A stretch of 50,273 nucleotides of DNA from Deferrivibrio essentukiensis. Lineage in GTDB: Bacteria; Chrysiogenota; Deferribacteres; Deferribacterales; Deferrivibrionaceae. The translations under genes were made by a program, and so were the position numbers. The notes under the pieces are model-generated. The model saw nothing but the letters and a program-made list of their open reading frames with translations. It was not told the DNA's origin and made no database searches. The stretch is taken from positions 1 to 50,273 of the forward strand of contig NZ_JAJAFU010000020.1 in the NCBI RefSeq assembly GCF_020480685.1. The letters run 5' to 3'. Below are positions 40,420 through 50,024 of this stretch, in pieces; the first letter of the stretch is position 1; each line of letters starts with the position of its first letter.

Positions 40420-42645
40420 TCAACCCACCATTTCACAATTTAGTAAATAATAATACACCTGCCCCAAAGAAATACAGGCGTCGTTTGATGGCACATTTTT
40501 GTGTAAAAACACTTGAAATTCTTGCTCTTCTAAAAGAGTGATCGTTTTTTTCAAAAGAAAAATATTTTGAAAAACACCGCCTGAAAGGCAAACCTTATCT
40601 ATGTTATATTTTTTTCTTATCAAAGTGGCTGACTTTAGCACAATATGCGCTACTGTATTATGAAATTTTGTTGCAATTATTGGGATTTTAACTTCATTGA
40701 TATAATCATTTATTACGGATTGAATTATATTTTTTATTTTTATTTTATTGCTATAAATTTCAAATTCATAAAACTCATTAATGATTTTACTGCATATCCC
40801 CTCAAGAGCAATAGCGGCATGAGCTTCAAACTCATTCTTTTCAATGCCAAGTAAAAATGCCCCTATTGCCTCAAAAAACCTCCCCATACTCGATGTTTCT
40901 ATTACATTAACTTTATTTTCAATCATTTTCTTAATTAAACCGTACTCTTTCAACTGCTTATCATTTAGAAAGCCTGTGTCCATATTAAAATATGCCAGAT
41001 ATGATAAAAACATTCTGTAAGGATTTTTAATGGCAGCCTCACCTCCCGCAAGAGGTGTATATTCAAGATGAATTTCACGTGATAAGTTGCCTTTTTTTAC
41101 AAATATTTCACCCCCCCAAATTTTGCCATCATCGCCAAACCCTACTCCATCAAAAATTATCCCCATAACATTATCTTTTAAGTTATTTTCAGCCATATTG
41201 GCAAACATATGGGCAACATGGTGTTGAACACTGTAAGTATCAACACCAAGAGTGCCTGCAAATTTTGTTGTAAAAAAATTTGGATGAAGGTCAGTAATTA
41301 CTATTTCTGGTTTCACTTCAAACAGGTTTTTCATCCTGTTATAAACTTCTATGTAAAAATTCTGAGTTTCATAATTTTCCAAATCTCCAATATATTGACT
41401 TATAAATGCAAAATCACTTTTCAAGAAACATATCGAACTTTTAAGGTTTGCACCAAGCCCCGCTACCTGTATTTTCCTTTTATTGTCCATAACTACCGGC
41501 AGCGGTGCATACCCTCTGCTTCTTCTTAAAATATAAGGTTTATCTTTAACAAATGTTATAAGGGAATCATCTACTCTGTTTACAATATCCCTATTATTAT
41601 GAATAAATAAGTCACACACATCTTTTAACATATTCTCCGCACTTTCACTATCTATTGCAATAGGCTCATCCTTTTTATTACCACTTGTGGCAATCAGAAA
41701 ATCCCCATTAAACCTTTCAAACAAAAGTAAGTGAAGAGGAGTATATGCTTTCATAATTCCGATATTTTTGCCCAATGGATTGATGTGATAAAAATTATCA
41801 TTCTCTATATACTTAATAACTATAGGTGCTATTCTGCTATCAAATAGTTTCTCCTCCTCTCTTGTTAGGTTAATTCCATATTTTAAAAGAGTATTTTTAT
41901 CTTGTACCATAAGAGCAAAAGGTTTAAATTGCCTATTTTTAAACTCTCTTAACCTGTTTACCGCATCAAAATTAAAAGCATCACATACAATGTGATATCC
42001 ACCAATGCCTTTAACGCCGATTATCTTCCCACTGTTTAAATAGTCTGCCGCCAAACTAATCACCTTATCCCCTTCAAAATTTTGAAAATACACTTTTGGA
42101 CCACATAAGCGGCAACCGTTCGGCTGGGCATGAAATCTTCTATTTGTTACACTTTCATACTCATCCTTACAAACATCACACATATTAAAATTTTTCATAG
42201 AAGTGTTTAATCTGTCATAGGGAATATTTTCAATAATTGAGTATCTTGGACCGCAATTTGTGCAATTTATAAAAGGATACAAGTACTTATGATGATTCTT
42301 TTCAAAAAGTTCTCGCCTGCAGTCATCACAAATTGCAGTGTCAGGGGAAACAAACGTCACCCCTTCACAAACAACTGATTCTTTTATAAAAAACTTATCA
42401 AATTTTTCATCACTGATAATCTCTTCAACATTATAATCAAATATGTATGCTAAAGGTGGAAGATTATCCAATATTTCATTTAAAAAGCTCTCTCCGGCTT
42501 CAACGGAAGACTCTAAAACTATTTCAACTCCATTTGTATTGTTGGAAACAAAGCCTTTGAGATTATGCTGTAGCGCGAGATTGTAAACAAAAGGGCGAAA
42601 ACCTACCCCTTGCACAATACCTCGAATAGATATACGACAAGTCAT
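40420..42645 (-). CDS. hypF: Carbamoyltransferase HypF (hydrogenase maturation)
   Basis: 741 residues, normal length. HypF carbamoylates HypE from carbamoyl phosphate, making the CN ligands of [NiFe] hydrogenases. The order is: acylphosphatase domain (SIRGIVQGVGFRPFVYNLAL at the start), two zinc fingers (CDDCRRELF, INCTNCGPRYS, CDVCKDEYE, GCRLCGPKV), the YrdC-like domain (GGYHIVCDA, LLLFERFNGDFLIATSGNK) and the Kae1-like C-terminal domain (VQHHVAHMFANMAEN, IIFDGVGFGDDGKIWGGEIF, KVCLSGGVFQNIFL). The ATG at 42643-42645 overlaps the last base of the trkH stop; the in-frame TTG at 42657 lies inside trkH. No other hyp gene and no NiFe hydrogenase is in the window. Confidence 0.95.
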   Translation of the reverse strand: MTCRISIRGIVQGVGFRPFVYNLALQHNLKGFVSNNTNGVEIVLESSVEAGESFLNEILDNLPPLAYIFDYNVEEIISDEKFDKFFIKESVVCEGVTFVSPDTAICDDCRRELFEKNHHKYLYPFINCTNCGPRYSIIENIPYDRLNTSMKNFNMCDVCKDEYESVTNRRFHAQPNGCRLCGPKVYFQNFEGDKVISLAADYLNSGKIIGVKGIGGYHIVCDAFNFDAVNRLREFKNRQFKPFALMVQDKNTLLKYGINLTREEEKLFDSRIAPIVIKYIENDNFYHINPLGKNIGIMKAYTPLHLLLFERFNGDFLIATSGNKKDEPIAIDSESAENMLKDVCDLFIHNNRDIVNRVDDSLITFVKDKPYILRRSRGYAPLPVVMDNKRKIQVAGLGANLKSSICFLKSDFAFISQYIGDLENYETQNFYIEVYNRMKNLFEVKPEIVITDLHPNFFTTKFAGTLGVDTYSVQHHVAHMFANMAENNLKDNVMGIIFDGVGFGDDGKIWGGEIFVKKGNLSREIHLEYTPLAGGEAAIKNPYRMFLSYLAYFNMDTGFLNDKQLKEYGLIKKMIENKVNVIETSSMGRFFEAIGAFLLGIEKNEFEAHAAIALEGICSKIINEFYEFEIYSNKIKIKNIIQSVINDYINEVKIPIIATKFHNTVAHIVLKSATLIRKKYNIDKVCLSGGVFQNIFLLKKTITLLEEQEFQVFLHKNVPSNDACISLGQVYYYLLNCEMVG

Positions 42646-44096
42646 TATTTTTTCCAAAAGTAAGGGAAGAATATCACCAAAAATGTATAAATTTCAAGTC
42701 TTCCTGCTATCATGGCAAAACTTAAAACCCATTTGATAAAGTTGGTAAAAAACGCGTAATTTTCGGTAGGCCCCACTTTACCAAACCCGGGTCCAATATT
42801 ACCTACGGTAGCAAGTGCGGCTGTAAAGGATGTCAGTATGTCTTCGCCTGTAAAGGAAACGATTAAAGTAACAACAAGAATTGTAAATATATATAAAAAG
42901 AAAAAACCTGAAATGGCATAAACAATATCTTTTTTTATGGCGTTCCCCGAAATTTTTAAAATAAACACACCTCTTGGATGTAAAAGATACTTCATTTCAT
43001 TGAGCCCCTGTTTTAAAAGGGTAACGATTCTTAAAACCTTAATCCCTCCACCTGTGGAGCCGGTACACCCGCCTACAAACATTAAGGCAAAGAGTATCAC
43101 CTGAGAAAAATATGGCCATTTTTCATAATCAGCCGAAGCAAAACCTGTTGTGGTCAAAATTGTGGCTGTTTGAAAAAAGGCATGCCTGAGACTTTCTTTT
43201 AAAGTTGGATAGTAGTTGTCATATAAATTTGCCGCTATCAGTAATGAGGATACTACGAAAATAGCCACATAAGCTCTTAACTCACTGTCTTTTAACAAAA
43301 ATTTAAATCTCCCTGTAATAAACCTGAAATGCAGTGCAAAGTTTACTCCCGCAAGAAACATAAAAATTGTAACCACTACCTCCACAAATGGGGAATTAAG
43401 TCCTGTAACACTCGCATTTTTGGTAGAAAATCCGCCCGTTGCCATCGTTGCAAATGCGTGGGTTATGGCATCAAAAAAACTTACACCTCCAAACATCATT
43501 AAAGCTGTCTGAAGCAAAGTCAGCCCAACATATATGCTCCACAATATTTTTGCAGTCTCGGCTATTCTTGGGGAGAGTTTATCAACGGTAGGTCCCGGTG
43601 CTTCTGCCTTTACAAGCTGTAATCCACCTATTCCTAAAATTGGTAAAATAGCGACTGTCAATACAACAATACCCATCCCGCCAAGCCAATGTGTCAAAGC
43701 ACGCCAAAGAAGTGCGGACTTTGCCATCCCCTCTATATCTTCAAGTATTGTTGCCCCTGTTGTAGTAAATCCCGACGCTGTTTCAAAGAAAGCATCCGTA
43801 AATGTCTTTATTTCACCACTTAAATAAAATGGTATAGCACCTATAAATGAGATTGCAATCCAGCTTAGAGTTACAAGAAGAAATCCATCTTTTATCCCTA
43901 AATTAGGTTTTACACGGTTAGATATAAATTTGTATAAAATCCCACCAACAGCAGCAAAAAAAACAATCGTCTTTAAAAATGCTATCGCTACATTGTACTC
44001 GCCATAATAAACAGCAGTGCAGGCAGGAATAATCATAAATACTGAAAGAACAATAATAAGTACAGAAATTACTCTAACTACACTTAACAGATTCAT
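42645..44096 (-). CDS. trkH: Potassium uptake protein TrkH/TrkG, membrane channel subunit
   Basis: 483 residues with about ten membrane helices. The four pore loops with selectivity-filter Gly are visible: ASGFTTTGATILEDI, ATMATGGFSTKNASVTG, ILTTTGFASADYEKW, and ATVGNIGPGFGKVGP. LLWRALTHWLGGMGIVVLTV and GCTGSTGGGIKVLRIV are further family blocks. It forms a K+ channel/symporter gated by the TrkA ring. It begins one base after the trkA stop (44098) and overlaps hypF by one base. Confidence 0.95.
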   Translation of the reverse strand: MNLLSVVRVISVLIIVLSVFMIIPACTAVYYGEYNVAIAFLKTIVFFAAVGGILYKFISNRVKPNLGIKDGFLLVTLSWIAISFIGAIPFYLSGEIKTFTDAFFETASGFTTTGATILEDIEGMAKSALLWRALTHWLGGMGIVVLTVAILPILGIGGLQLVKAEAPGPTVDKLSPRIAETAKILWSIYVGLTLLQTALMMFGGVSFFDAITHAFATMATGGFSTKNASVTGLNSPFVEVVVTIFMFLAGVNFALHFRFITGRFKFLLKDSELRAYVAIFVVSSLLIAANLYDNYYPTLKESLRHAFFQTATILTTTGFASADYEKWPYFSQVILFALMFVGGCTGSTGGGIKVLRIVTLLKQGLNEMKYLLHPRGVFILKISGNAIKKDIVYAISGFFFLYIFTILVVTLIVSFTGEDILTSFTAALATVGNIGPGFGKVGPTENYAFFTNFIKWVLSFAMIAGRLEIYTFLVIFFPYFWKK

Positions 44097-44097
44097 A

Positions 44098-45441
44098 TTA
44101 AACTATTACTGACTCTTCAAGTTTCTTAATTGATTCTTTTTTTGCAAATACTATGACATTATCACCGGGCTTTATTTCAAAATCACCCCCAGGGATATAA
44201 TCGTCATAGTTTCTATTCACGGCGACAATGAGTGTTTTCTCCGGAAGGTGTAATTCTTTAACAAGCTTATTTGCTATTGAGCTTCCCGGGGAAACTTTAA
44301 ACTCTATTGCCTCAGCCATACCATCAAAAATTGTATGGACAGCCTTTATATTTCCTCGTCTGATAAACCTTAAAACAGCACTTGCAGAGCTTATTTTTGG
44401 ACTTATCGTAGCATCTATCCCTAAATTTCTTGATATCTTAAGGTAATTAGCTTTGTTCACCAGTGCAATAGCTCTTTTTATCCCAAGAGTTTTGCCATAA
44501 ACCGCAGTTAATATATTTAATTCTTCTTTATCGGTAGTTGTAATAATCAAATCGTGTTCATCAAGCTGCTCATCTTCAAAGATAGAATCATCCGAAATAT
44601 CACCGTGCAGAACAGTTACATCAGGAAACTTTTCAGCCAAATTTTTGCAAACATCATAATCATTATCGACAACAGTAACAGACCTTCCTCGAAAGCTTAA
44701 TGATTCTGCCACTTTACTGCCTATACTTCCTGCACCGACAATAAGCACCTTTTTTATCTTTTTACTTTTAATACCACTCTTTTGTAAAAATTGATAAATA
44801 CTCTTTTTGGTGCCAACAGCAAAAAGGTGATCATTACTTTTAACAATCGTTTCTCCATGAGGAATAATTATATCTTCATCCCTTAAAATACCTGCAATAA
44901 GAAAGTCATCATTTACAAGCTGTCTTATCTCTTTGATACTTTTCCCATCAAGATTACATTCTTCATCTACAAAGACATCTCTAAACTGAACATCCAAGTC
45001 CTCAAAAGAGAAGACATCTGTAGTTGCACCATGCTCAACAGTTTTTACAATAGACTTGGCCGCTTCAAATTCAGGGTTAACGGCAAAGTCAATCCCAATC
45101 TTTGTCTTGGTAAACATCCTCGTTTTACCATATTCAAGATTACGCACACGAGCAAGCTTTACCGGCACATTAAATTCATTTGCCACCACAAAACAGGAAA
45201 TCATATTTACTTCATCAGAATTTGTTACGCTGATAAATATATCCGCCTGCTCAATCCCTGCCTGTTTTAAAGTATCTATGTTAGTCCCTTCACCGGTCAA
45301 AACAAGACAATCCAAGTGGCTCGAGGCTCTTTTAGTCTTTTCGGAATCTTTATCTATAAGAATAACATCTTTCTTTTCAAGAATTAACTGCTCTGCGATA
45401 TTGTATCCTACTTCACCTGCGCCTACAATAACAACTCTCAA
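44098..45441 (-). CDS. trkA: Trk potassium uptake regulatory subunit TrkA
   Basis: 447 residues from the TTG at 45439-45441, which gives the usual start RVVIVGAGEVGYNIAEQL and follows AGAAGGTGC. The open frame runs further to 45480, but those residues (YNIFLSKVRRCK) are not family-like. Two tandem RCK units are seen, each with an NAD-binding Rossmann part (GAGEVGYNIAEQL, and LIVGAGSIGSKVAESLSFRG) and a TrkA-C part. It is a cytoplasmic ring that gates TrkH in response to NAD(H)/ATP. The pair forms a translationally linked unit with hypF. Confidence 0.93.
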   Translation of the reverse strand: MRVVIVGAGEVGYNIAEQLILEKKDVILIDKDSEKTKRASSHLDCLVLTGEGTNIDTLKQAGIEQADIFISVTNSDEVNMISCFVVANEFNVPVKLARVRNLEYGKTRMFTKTKIGIDFAVNPEFEAAKSIVKTVEHGATTDVFSFEDLDVQFRDVFVDEECNLDGKSIKEIRQLVNDDFLIAGILRDEDIIIPHGETIVKSNDHLFAVGTKKSIYQFLQKSGIKSKKIKKVLIVGAGSIGSKVAESLSFRGRSVTVVDNDYDVCKNLAEKFPDVTVLHGDISDDSIFEDEQLDEHDLIITTTDKEELNILTAVYGKTLGIKRAIALVNKANYLKISRNLGIDATISPKISSASAVLRFIRRGNIKAVHTIFDGMAEAIEFKVSPGSSIANKLVKELHLPEKTLIVAVNRNYDDYIPGGDFEIKPGDNVIVFAKKESIKKLEESVIV

Positions 45442-45585
45442 TTTGCACCTTCTAACTTTTGATAGGAAAATATTATACACATATTAAAATAAAGATAAAT
45501 GGTTTTTAAAGCTACAATCACCCTACTCTTCGAACTTATATAAAAGAAAGGTTTAGCCATTTTAGGCGATATAGACTTTAAGAAG

Positions 45586-45612
45586 GAAAAATGCCTGCAT
45601 AAGGTGCAGGCA
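45586..45612 (-). terminator. Rho-independent terminator after rpmB
   Basis: The 8-bp stem TGCCTGCA (45592-45599) and TGCAGGCA (45605-45612) is followed on the minus strand by TTTTTCC. It begins right after the rpmB stop. Confidence 0.88.
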
Positions 45613-45613
45613 T

Positions 45614-45805
45614 CTAAGCTTTTTTGACTTTGCCGGCCTTAAGACATTTGGTACAAACTTTCTTTCTGACAACAGAACCGTCAGTTTCCACAACTCTTAC
45701 TTTATGAACGTTAGGATAAAATACCCTTTTAGATACGTTGTGGGCGTGACTTATTGTATTTCCAAACATAGGGCCTTTTCCACAAATATCACACTTTCTT
45801 GCCAT
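45614..45805 (-). CDS. rpmB: 50S ribosomal protein L28
   Basis: 63 residues: MARKCDICGKGPMFGNTISH, NVSKRVFYPNVHKVRV and KKVCTKCLKAGKVKKA. Both CxxC pairs are present, so this is the zinc-binding (C+) form of L28. AGGAGG lies about 8 bases upstream of the ATG. It is monocistronic, with a strong terminator, and divergent from the DUF1858 gene. Confidence 0.97.
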   Translation of the reverse strand: MARKCDICGKGPMFGNTISHAHNVSKRVFYPNVHKVRVVETDGSVVRKKVCTKCLKAGKVKKA

Positions 45806-45899
45806 TTTAAGGTCCTCCTATATATTTCTTGATTTTGAGAAGACGGAATGCTAACATAAATACTATAAAATAATCAAGTCTTTTTTTAAGGAGGATTCT

Positions 45900-46106
45900 A
45901 TGCTTGATAAAAATATGAAGATTTCGGATGTTTTAAAAAAGTACCCTAAATGTGTAAAGGTTTTCAATAGTCTCAATATGGGCTGTATCAGCTGTATGGG
46001 GATTCAAACTGAAACCCTTGAAAAAGGGTGCCTTATGCACGGATTAGATGTAAATGTTTTGATTAAAGAGTTAGAAAAATTCATAAATGAAAATTACAAA
46101 GCTTAA
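45900..46106 (+). CDS. DUF1858 domain protein
   Basis: 68 residues. MKISDVLKKYPKCVKVFNSL, NMGCISCMG is the DUF1858 pattern, with a CxxC (GCISCMG) that may bind a metal, cluster or sulfur, followed by ETLEKGCLMHGLDVNVLIKE, LEKFI. AAGGAGG lies seven bases before the ATG. The protein family occurs in anaerobes beside hybrid-cluster or ScdA/RIC-type proteins; its biochemical role is not known. Its end overlaps the next gene by 20 bases. Confidence 0.9.
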   Translation: MLDKNMKISDVLKKYPKCVKVFNSLNMGCISCMGIQTETLEKGCLMHGLDVNVLIKELEKFINENYKA

Positions 46107-46956
46107 TGATATTTTTGTAATCGACTCAGGTGCCTTAAATACAGTTTTTATTGATACAGACAGTGGTGTAACCTTATTTGACACCTGCCTGAATGTCGAT
46201 ACTGCAAAAAAACTAAATAAGGCTATAGGCAAGGATGTAGTAGCAGTTTTAAATACTCACTCCCATGCTGACCACATTGGGGGGAACAGCTTTTTTGAAA
46301 GCAGGTACGGCTGTAAGACTTACATTCACAAAAATGAATTGTCCTTTTGCTCACTTACTGAGCTTGAATCAGCACTTCTTTATGGTGGAGCATCATTCAA
46401 AAAGGCTAAAAGCAAATTTTTATGTGCCAAATCTATAAACAATGTTTCAACATTAGATAATCTTGAAAACAAGGATATTGAAGTCGTCGAGCTATTCGGA
46501 CACTCCCCGGGACATTGCGGTTTTAAAATTAATAACACGCTATATGCAGGGGATGCTATTTTTTCTAAAGAAGTTATAGAAAAGCATAAAATACTCTATA
46601 TTTATGACGTAAAAGAATACATTAACTCTCTTTATAAGCTCAAAGAGATAGAGTTTGAAAATATAATCTTCTGTCACAAAGGGATATTATCTAAAGACGA
46701 AGCAAATAGTCTCATTGATGAAAATCTTAATCATACTATAACCGTTGGCAATATGATTAGAGATACCTTAAAAAAGAGGCCACTTATCACGGGAGAAGAT
46801 ATATCTGCAGACCTTATGAAGGACTTAAATATCCCCTTTGAGATAGAATATTTCCTGCTTGTATCTTCTACAATAAAAGGTTATCTAAAGTACCTTGAAG
46901 ATATTGAAAAAGTTGCTCCAGTAATAGACAATGGTGTAAAATGGAAACTACTTTAA
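46087..46956 (+). CDS. Metallo-beta-lactamase-fold hydrolase
   Basis: 289 residues. The binuclear metal motif HSHADHIGGNSFFES lies near residue 58, ELFGHSPGHCGFKI has the third His, YAGDAIFSKEV the bridging Asp, and FCHKGILS the last His. The about 80-residue C-terminal extension (NHTITVGNMIRDTLKKRPLI) resembles the helical tail of RNase Z-like or LACTB2-like hydrolases. The substrate cannot be told. The ATG lies within the DUF1858 gene and the end overlaps trmB by 16 bases. Confidence 0.88.
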   Translation: MKITKLNDIFVIDSGALNTVFIDTDSGVTLFDTCLNVDTAKKLNKAIGKDVVAVLNTHSHADHIGGNSFFESRYGCKTYIHKNELSFCSLTELESALLYGGASFKKAKSKFLCAKSINNVSTLDNLENKDIEVVELFGHSPGHCGFKINNTLYAGDAIFSKEVIEKHKILYIYDVKEYINSLYKLKEIEFENIIFCHKGILSKDEANSLIDENLNHTITVGNMIRDTLKKRPLITGEDISADLMKDLNIPFEIEYFLLVSSTIKGYLKYLEDIEKVAPVIDNGVKWKLL

Positions 46957-47609
46957 TTCGTTTAAAATTAGACTTCACAGACAAAATTTATGTCTTTTCC
47001 GATGAAATAAAGCCTCAAATAACCCCTTATGTAAAATATGATAAAATCGATTTTAAAGAGATATTCGGCAACGAAAACCCTGTCAATGTTGAGATAGGAA
47101 TTGGCAACGGTGAGTTTATAGCACATTATGCAGCTCTCAATAAGAATGAAAATTTTATTGGATTTGAGGTTTATAAAAAAGTCATTAGAAAAGCCATCAA
47201 AAGATGTGAAAAACTTGATAGTAAAAATGTAAGGCTAATTCATTATGACGGAGCCTTTTTTGTAAATCTTTTTCCGGATAATAGCATTAATAATTTTTAT
47301 ATAAACTTTCCTGACCCGTGGCCCAAAAAAAAGCATAATAAAAGAAGACTATTAAAAACAGAGTTTCTACAGCTCTTATCGAATAAGCTTGCAAACGACG
47401 GGCATATCTTCATAGCCACCGACCACAACGACTACGGTGAAGAAATTTTAGAAAATCTGAAGCCCGTGCCACCATTAACTTCTTGCTTTGAAAAACCTTA
47501 CGAAACAGACCTGATAGACTACTATCAAACAAAGTATTATAGAAAATTTGCTATCCCTGGGAAAATACATTTCTTTAAGCTTAAAAAGGTTTGTCGAGAG
47601 GTAATATGA
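46941..47609 (+). CDS. trmB: tRNA (guanine-46-N7)-methyltransferase
   Basis: 222 residues, SAM-dependent Rossmann methyltransferase. VNVEIGIGNGEFIAHYAAL is the SAM-binding motif I, FIGFEVYKKVIRKAIKRCEK motif II, and NNFYINFPDPWPKKKHNKRR contains the catalytic Asp and the Trp-Pro-Lys-x-x-His motif typical of TrmB. DGHIFIATDHNDYGEE follows. It forms m7G46 in the variable loop of tRNAs. It overlaps both neighbours; the stop shares an ATGA with the next start. Confidence 0.94.
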   Translation: METTLIRLKLDFTDKIYVFSDEIKPQITPYVKYDKIDFKEIFGNENPVNVEIGIGNGEFIAHYAALNKNENFIGFEVYKKVIRKAIKRCEKLDSKNVRLIHYDGAFFVNLFPDNSINNFYINFPDPWPKKKHNKRRLLKTEFLQLLSNKLANDGHIFIATDHNDYGEEILENLKPVPPLTSCFEKPYETDLIDYYQTKYYRKFAIPGKIHFFKLKKVCREVI

Positions 47610-48841
47610 AAAAGATTTTAGTATTTTTACTGTTTGTGCTATCAACCTCAACGCTATTTGCAAAAAATGTATACTTTATTGAAATAAAAGGGGTAATAAG
47701 CCCTTTTACAAGCAAATATATCAAAAATGCTATTGAACAGGCAGAAAAAGATTCCGGCTTTCTTGTACTTAAAATCGATACACCGGGAGGTGTCCTTGAC
47801 TCTACAAGAAAAATTGTCCAGTATATTTTTGAAAGTAAGGTAAAAATCATATCTTTTGTCTCCCCGCAAGGGGCAAGAGCAGGCTCGGCAGGTACTTTTA
47901 TCGTGTTGTCATCCGATATGGCTGTTATGGCCGAAGGGACAAATATTGGTGCTGCCCATCCGGTCAGTGTTACGGGGAAAGATATTGAGGGGGAGATAGG
48001 TAAAAAGGTTGAAAATGACACAGCTGCCTTCATAAAATCAATCGCTGAAAAGACAGGTCGCAATATTGATGCTGCTCTTGATACTGTGCTAAATTCAAAG
48101 AGTTATACTGCAAAAGAGGCTATAAAAAACGGACTAATTGACTATATTGCAAACTCTGACAGTGACATACTTGAATTAATAAAAAAAAAATACCATGAAA
48201 ATAAATTAGACATTATATACATCAAACCAAACGTCTATGAAAAGATTTCCATATTTTTATCCGACCCCAATGTCTTAATCCTTCTTTTAATTATTGCAGT
48301 ACTAAGTATTTTTTTAGAACTAAAAATGCCGGGGACGTTTGTTTTTGCGGGAATAGGAATCGTAGCAATTATTTTGTTTTTATTTGGCATAAATATTATC
48401 CCTTTAAATTATATGGCTCTTTTGCTAATATTGGCAGGGATAGCACTTTTGGCTCTTGAAATTTTTATCCCGAGCTTTGGACTTTTGACTATAGCTTCAA
48501 TTATAAGTCTTATATTTGGAATGAAGCTGCTTTTCAATAAAGAGGGGAATATGGAAATTGGCATATCATATACCGTCATGGCAATCACAATTATTTTCAT
48601 TATAACAATTGCTGTAATTATAGGAAGGCTAATACTCAAAGATTTTAGAAAAAAGCCTGAAACAGGTATGGAAAAGCTTATTGGAATGACTGCTATAGTA
48701 AAAGTTTGGGAAGGAAATAAAGGTAAGGTATTTATTAATGGTGAGTATTGGGATGCCATAGGGGAAGATAGTTTGAGCCCCGGAGAAGAGGTAGAAGTTT
48801 ATAAATACAAGGATATGCTTCTATATGTCAAAAAACACTGA
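47606..48841 (+). CDS. NfeD-family membrane-bound serine protease (ClpP class)
   Basis: 411 residues from ATG 47606 (GAGAGG upstream; ATGA overlap with trmB). A signal peptide or anchor (KKILVFLLFVLSTSTLFA) is followed by a ClpP-like protease domain: IDTPGGVLDSTRKIVQYIFE, SFVSPQGARAGSAGTFIVLS with the catalytic Ser, DMAVMAEGTNIGAAHPVSV, and SKSYTAKEAIKNGLIDYIA with the Lys base. Four or five membrane helices follow (about 230-350), then a soluble OB-fold NfeD domain (LIGMTAIVKVWEGNKGKVFI). Long NfeD proteins degrade or regulate membrane proteins such as stomatin/SPFH partners; no SPFH gene is adjacent here. Confidence 0.92.
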   Translation: MKKILVFLLFVLSTSTLFAKNVYFIEIKGVISPFTSKYIKNAIEQAEKDSGFLVLKIDTPGGVLDSTRKIVQYIFESKVKIISFVSPQGARAGSAGTFIVLSSDMAVMAEGTNIGAAHPVSVTGKDIEGEIGKKVENDTAAFIKSIAEKTGRNIDAALDTVLNSKSYTAKEAIKNGLIDYIANSDSDILELIKKKYHENKLDIIYIKPNVYEKISIFLSDPNVLILLLIIAVLSIFLELKMPGTFVFAGIGIVAIILFLFGINIIPLNYMALLLILAGIALLALEIFIPSFGLLTIASIISLIFGMKLLFNKEGNMEIGISYTVMAITIIFIITIAVIIGRLILKDFRKKPETGMEKLIGMTAIVKVWEGNKGKVFINGEYWDAIGEDSLSPGEEVEVYKYKDMLLYVKKH

Positions 48842-50024
48842 TTTTATTTTTATACTTGATAAGTTTAACAGATTTTCAATACGTGCACTAATTTGTGCTT
48901 TTGAAAAATTTTTCCCTGAATACTCGTACTCTGTAGTAAATTTTGAAGATATTTTACAGTTGAAAGTAAAAAACAGTATGCTATTTTTCTCCTTTAACAG
49001 CCTTAACTTCAGTAAATACACCGACACGGTTTCATTATTTAAAAAGGATGGAAATATTTTAGTCTGTGGAGGTCCACACCCTTCAGCCAGACCTGAAAAA
49101 ATGGCTGAATTGTTTGACTGTGTCTGTGTAGGAGAAGGGGAATTTGTGCTCAAAGATATTGTGCAGTCTCACCTTCAAGGAAGTTTGCAAAGAGGAATTT
49201 ATAAAAGTAACACAAAAGTTAATCTTGATGAATTTGACGTCTATCCTAAAAAAGTATTAATGTTTGGTGCTATTGAAATAATGAGAGGGTGTCAGTACCG
49301 ATGCAGTTATTGCCAAACCCCCGCACTTTTCCCCGGAAAGTTAAGGCATAGAAGTATAGAAAGTATATTAAGCAATATTCAATATTCATACAAGTATGAG
49401 AAAAAGGATTACCGCTTCATTTCTCCTGACGCGGCATCTTATATGTATGACAAAAATATAAATATCAATGCAATTTACGAGCTTTTAACAGGGATAAAAA
49501 AAGTTACCGAAAATAGAGCAAGAATATTTTTCGGCTCATTCCCTTCTGAAATAAATCCTTATTTTGTAAATGAAGACCTTGTAAAAATCTTAAAGGAATT
49601 TTGCTACAATAGACGAGTTGTAATTGGTTTGCAAACAGCCTCAAAAAGTCAGCTAAAAAGAATTAACAGATCTGAGGAAATTGATAAGGTTGAAAATACC
49701 ATTGATATTTTTCTAAAGTACGGATTCAATGTAGATGTGGATTTTATATTCGGTCTCCCTTTTGAAACGGAAGAGACATTAAGTGAAACTTTTGCTTGGA
49801 TTTCAAGCTGGCACAAAAAGGTAAGAATACATTCACACTACTTTATGCCTCTGCCTGGCAGTAAATGGGAAAATGAGTCACCTACGCCTATCCCTGACAA
49901 ATTTATAAAAGAGATCAAAAAGTATGAAGGGAAGGGAAGAATTTTTGGGCAATGGCTGACTCAATTAAAGATTGCACAAAATATAGCAAATGAGGATAAT
50001 ATATGTCAAATATGCAAGATTTAA
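48825..50024 (+). CDS. B12-binding domain radical SAM protein
   Basis: 399 residues. An N-terminal cobalamin-binding-like Rossmann region (about 1-120) includes GNILVCGGPHPSARPEKMAE, DCVCVGEGEFVLKDIV. The radical SAM core has MRGCQYRCSYCQTPALFPG with the CxxxCxxC cluster motif near residue 154, then GLQTASKSQLKRINR and DVDFIFGLPFETEETL. The pattern resembles the TIGR04013-type B12/radical SAM proteins of anaerobes; the reaction is unknown. It ends NICQICKI. It overlaps the NfeD gene by 17 bases and the next gene by 22. Confidence 0.9.
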   Translation: MSKNTDFIFILDKFNRFSIRALICAFEKFFPEYSYSVVNFEDILQLKVKNSMLFFSFNSLNFSKYTDTVSLFKKDGNILVCGGPHPSARPEKMAELFDCVCVGEGEFVLKDIVQSHLQGSLQRGIYKSNTKVNLDEFDVYPKKVLMFGAIEIMRGCQYRCSYCQTPALFPGKLRHRSIESILSNIQYSYKYEKKDYRFISPDAASYMYDKNININAIYELLTGIKKVTENRARIFFGSFPSEINPYFVNEDLVKILKEFCYNRRVVIGLQTASKSQLKRINRSEEIDKVENTIDIFLKYGFNVDVDFIFGLPFETEETLSETFAWISSWHKKVRIHSHYFMPLPGSKWENESPTPIPDKFIKEIKKYEGKGRIFGQWLTQLKIAQNIANEDNICQICKI

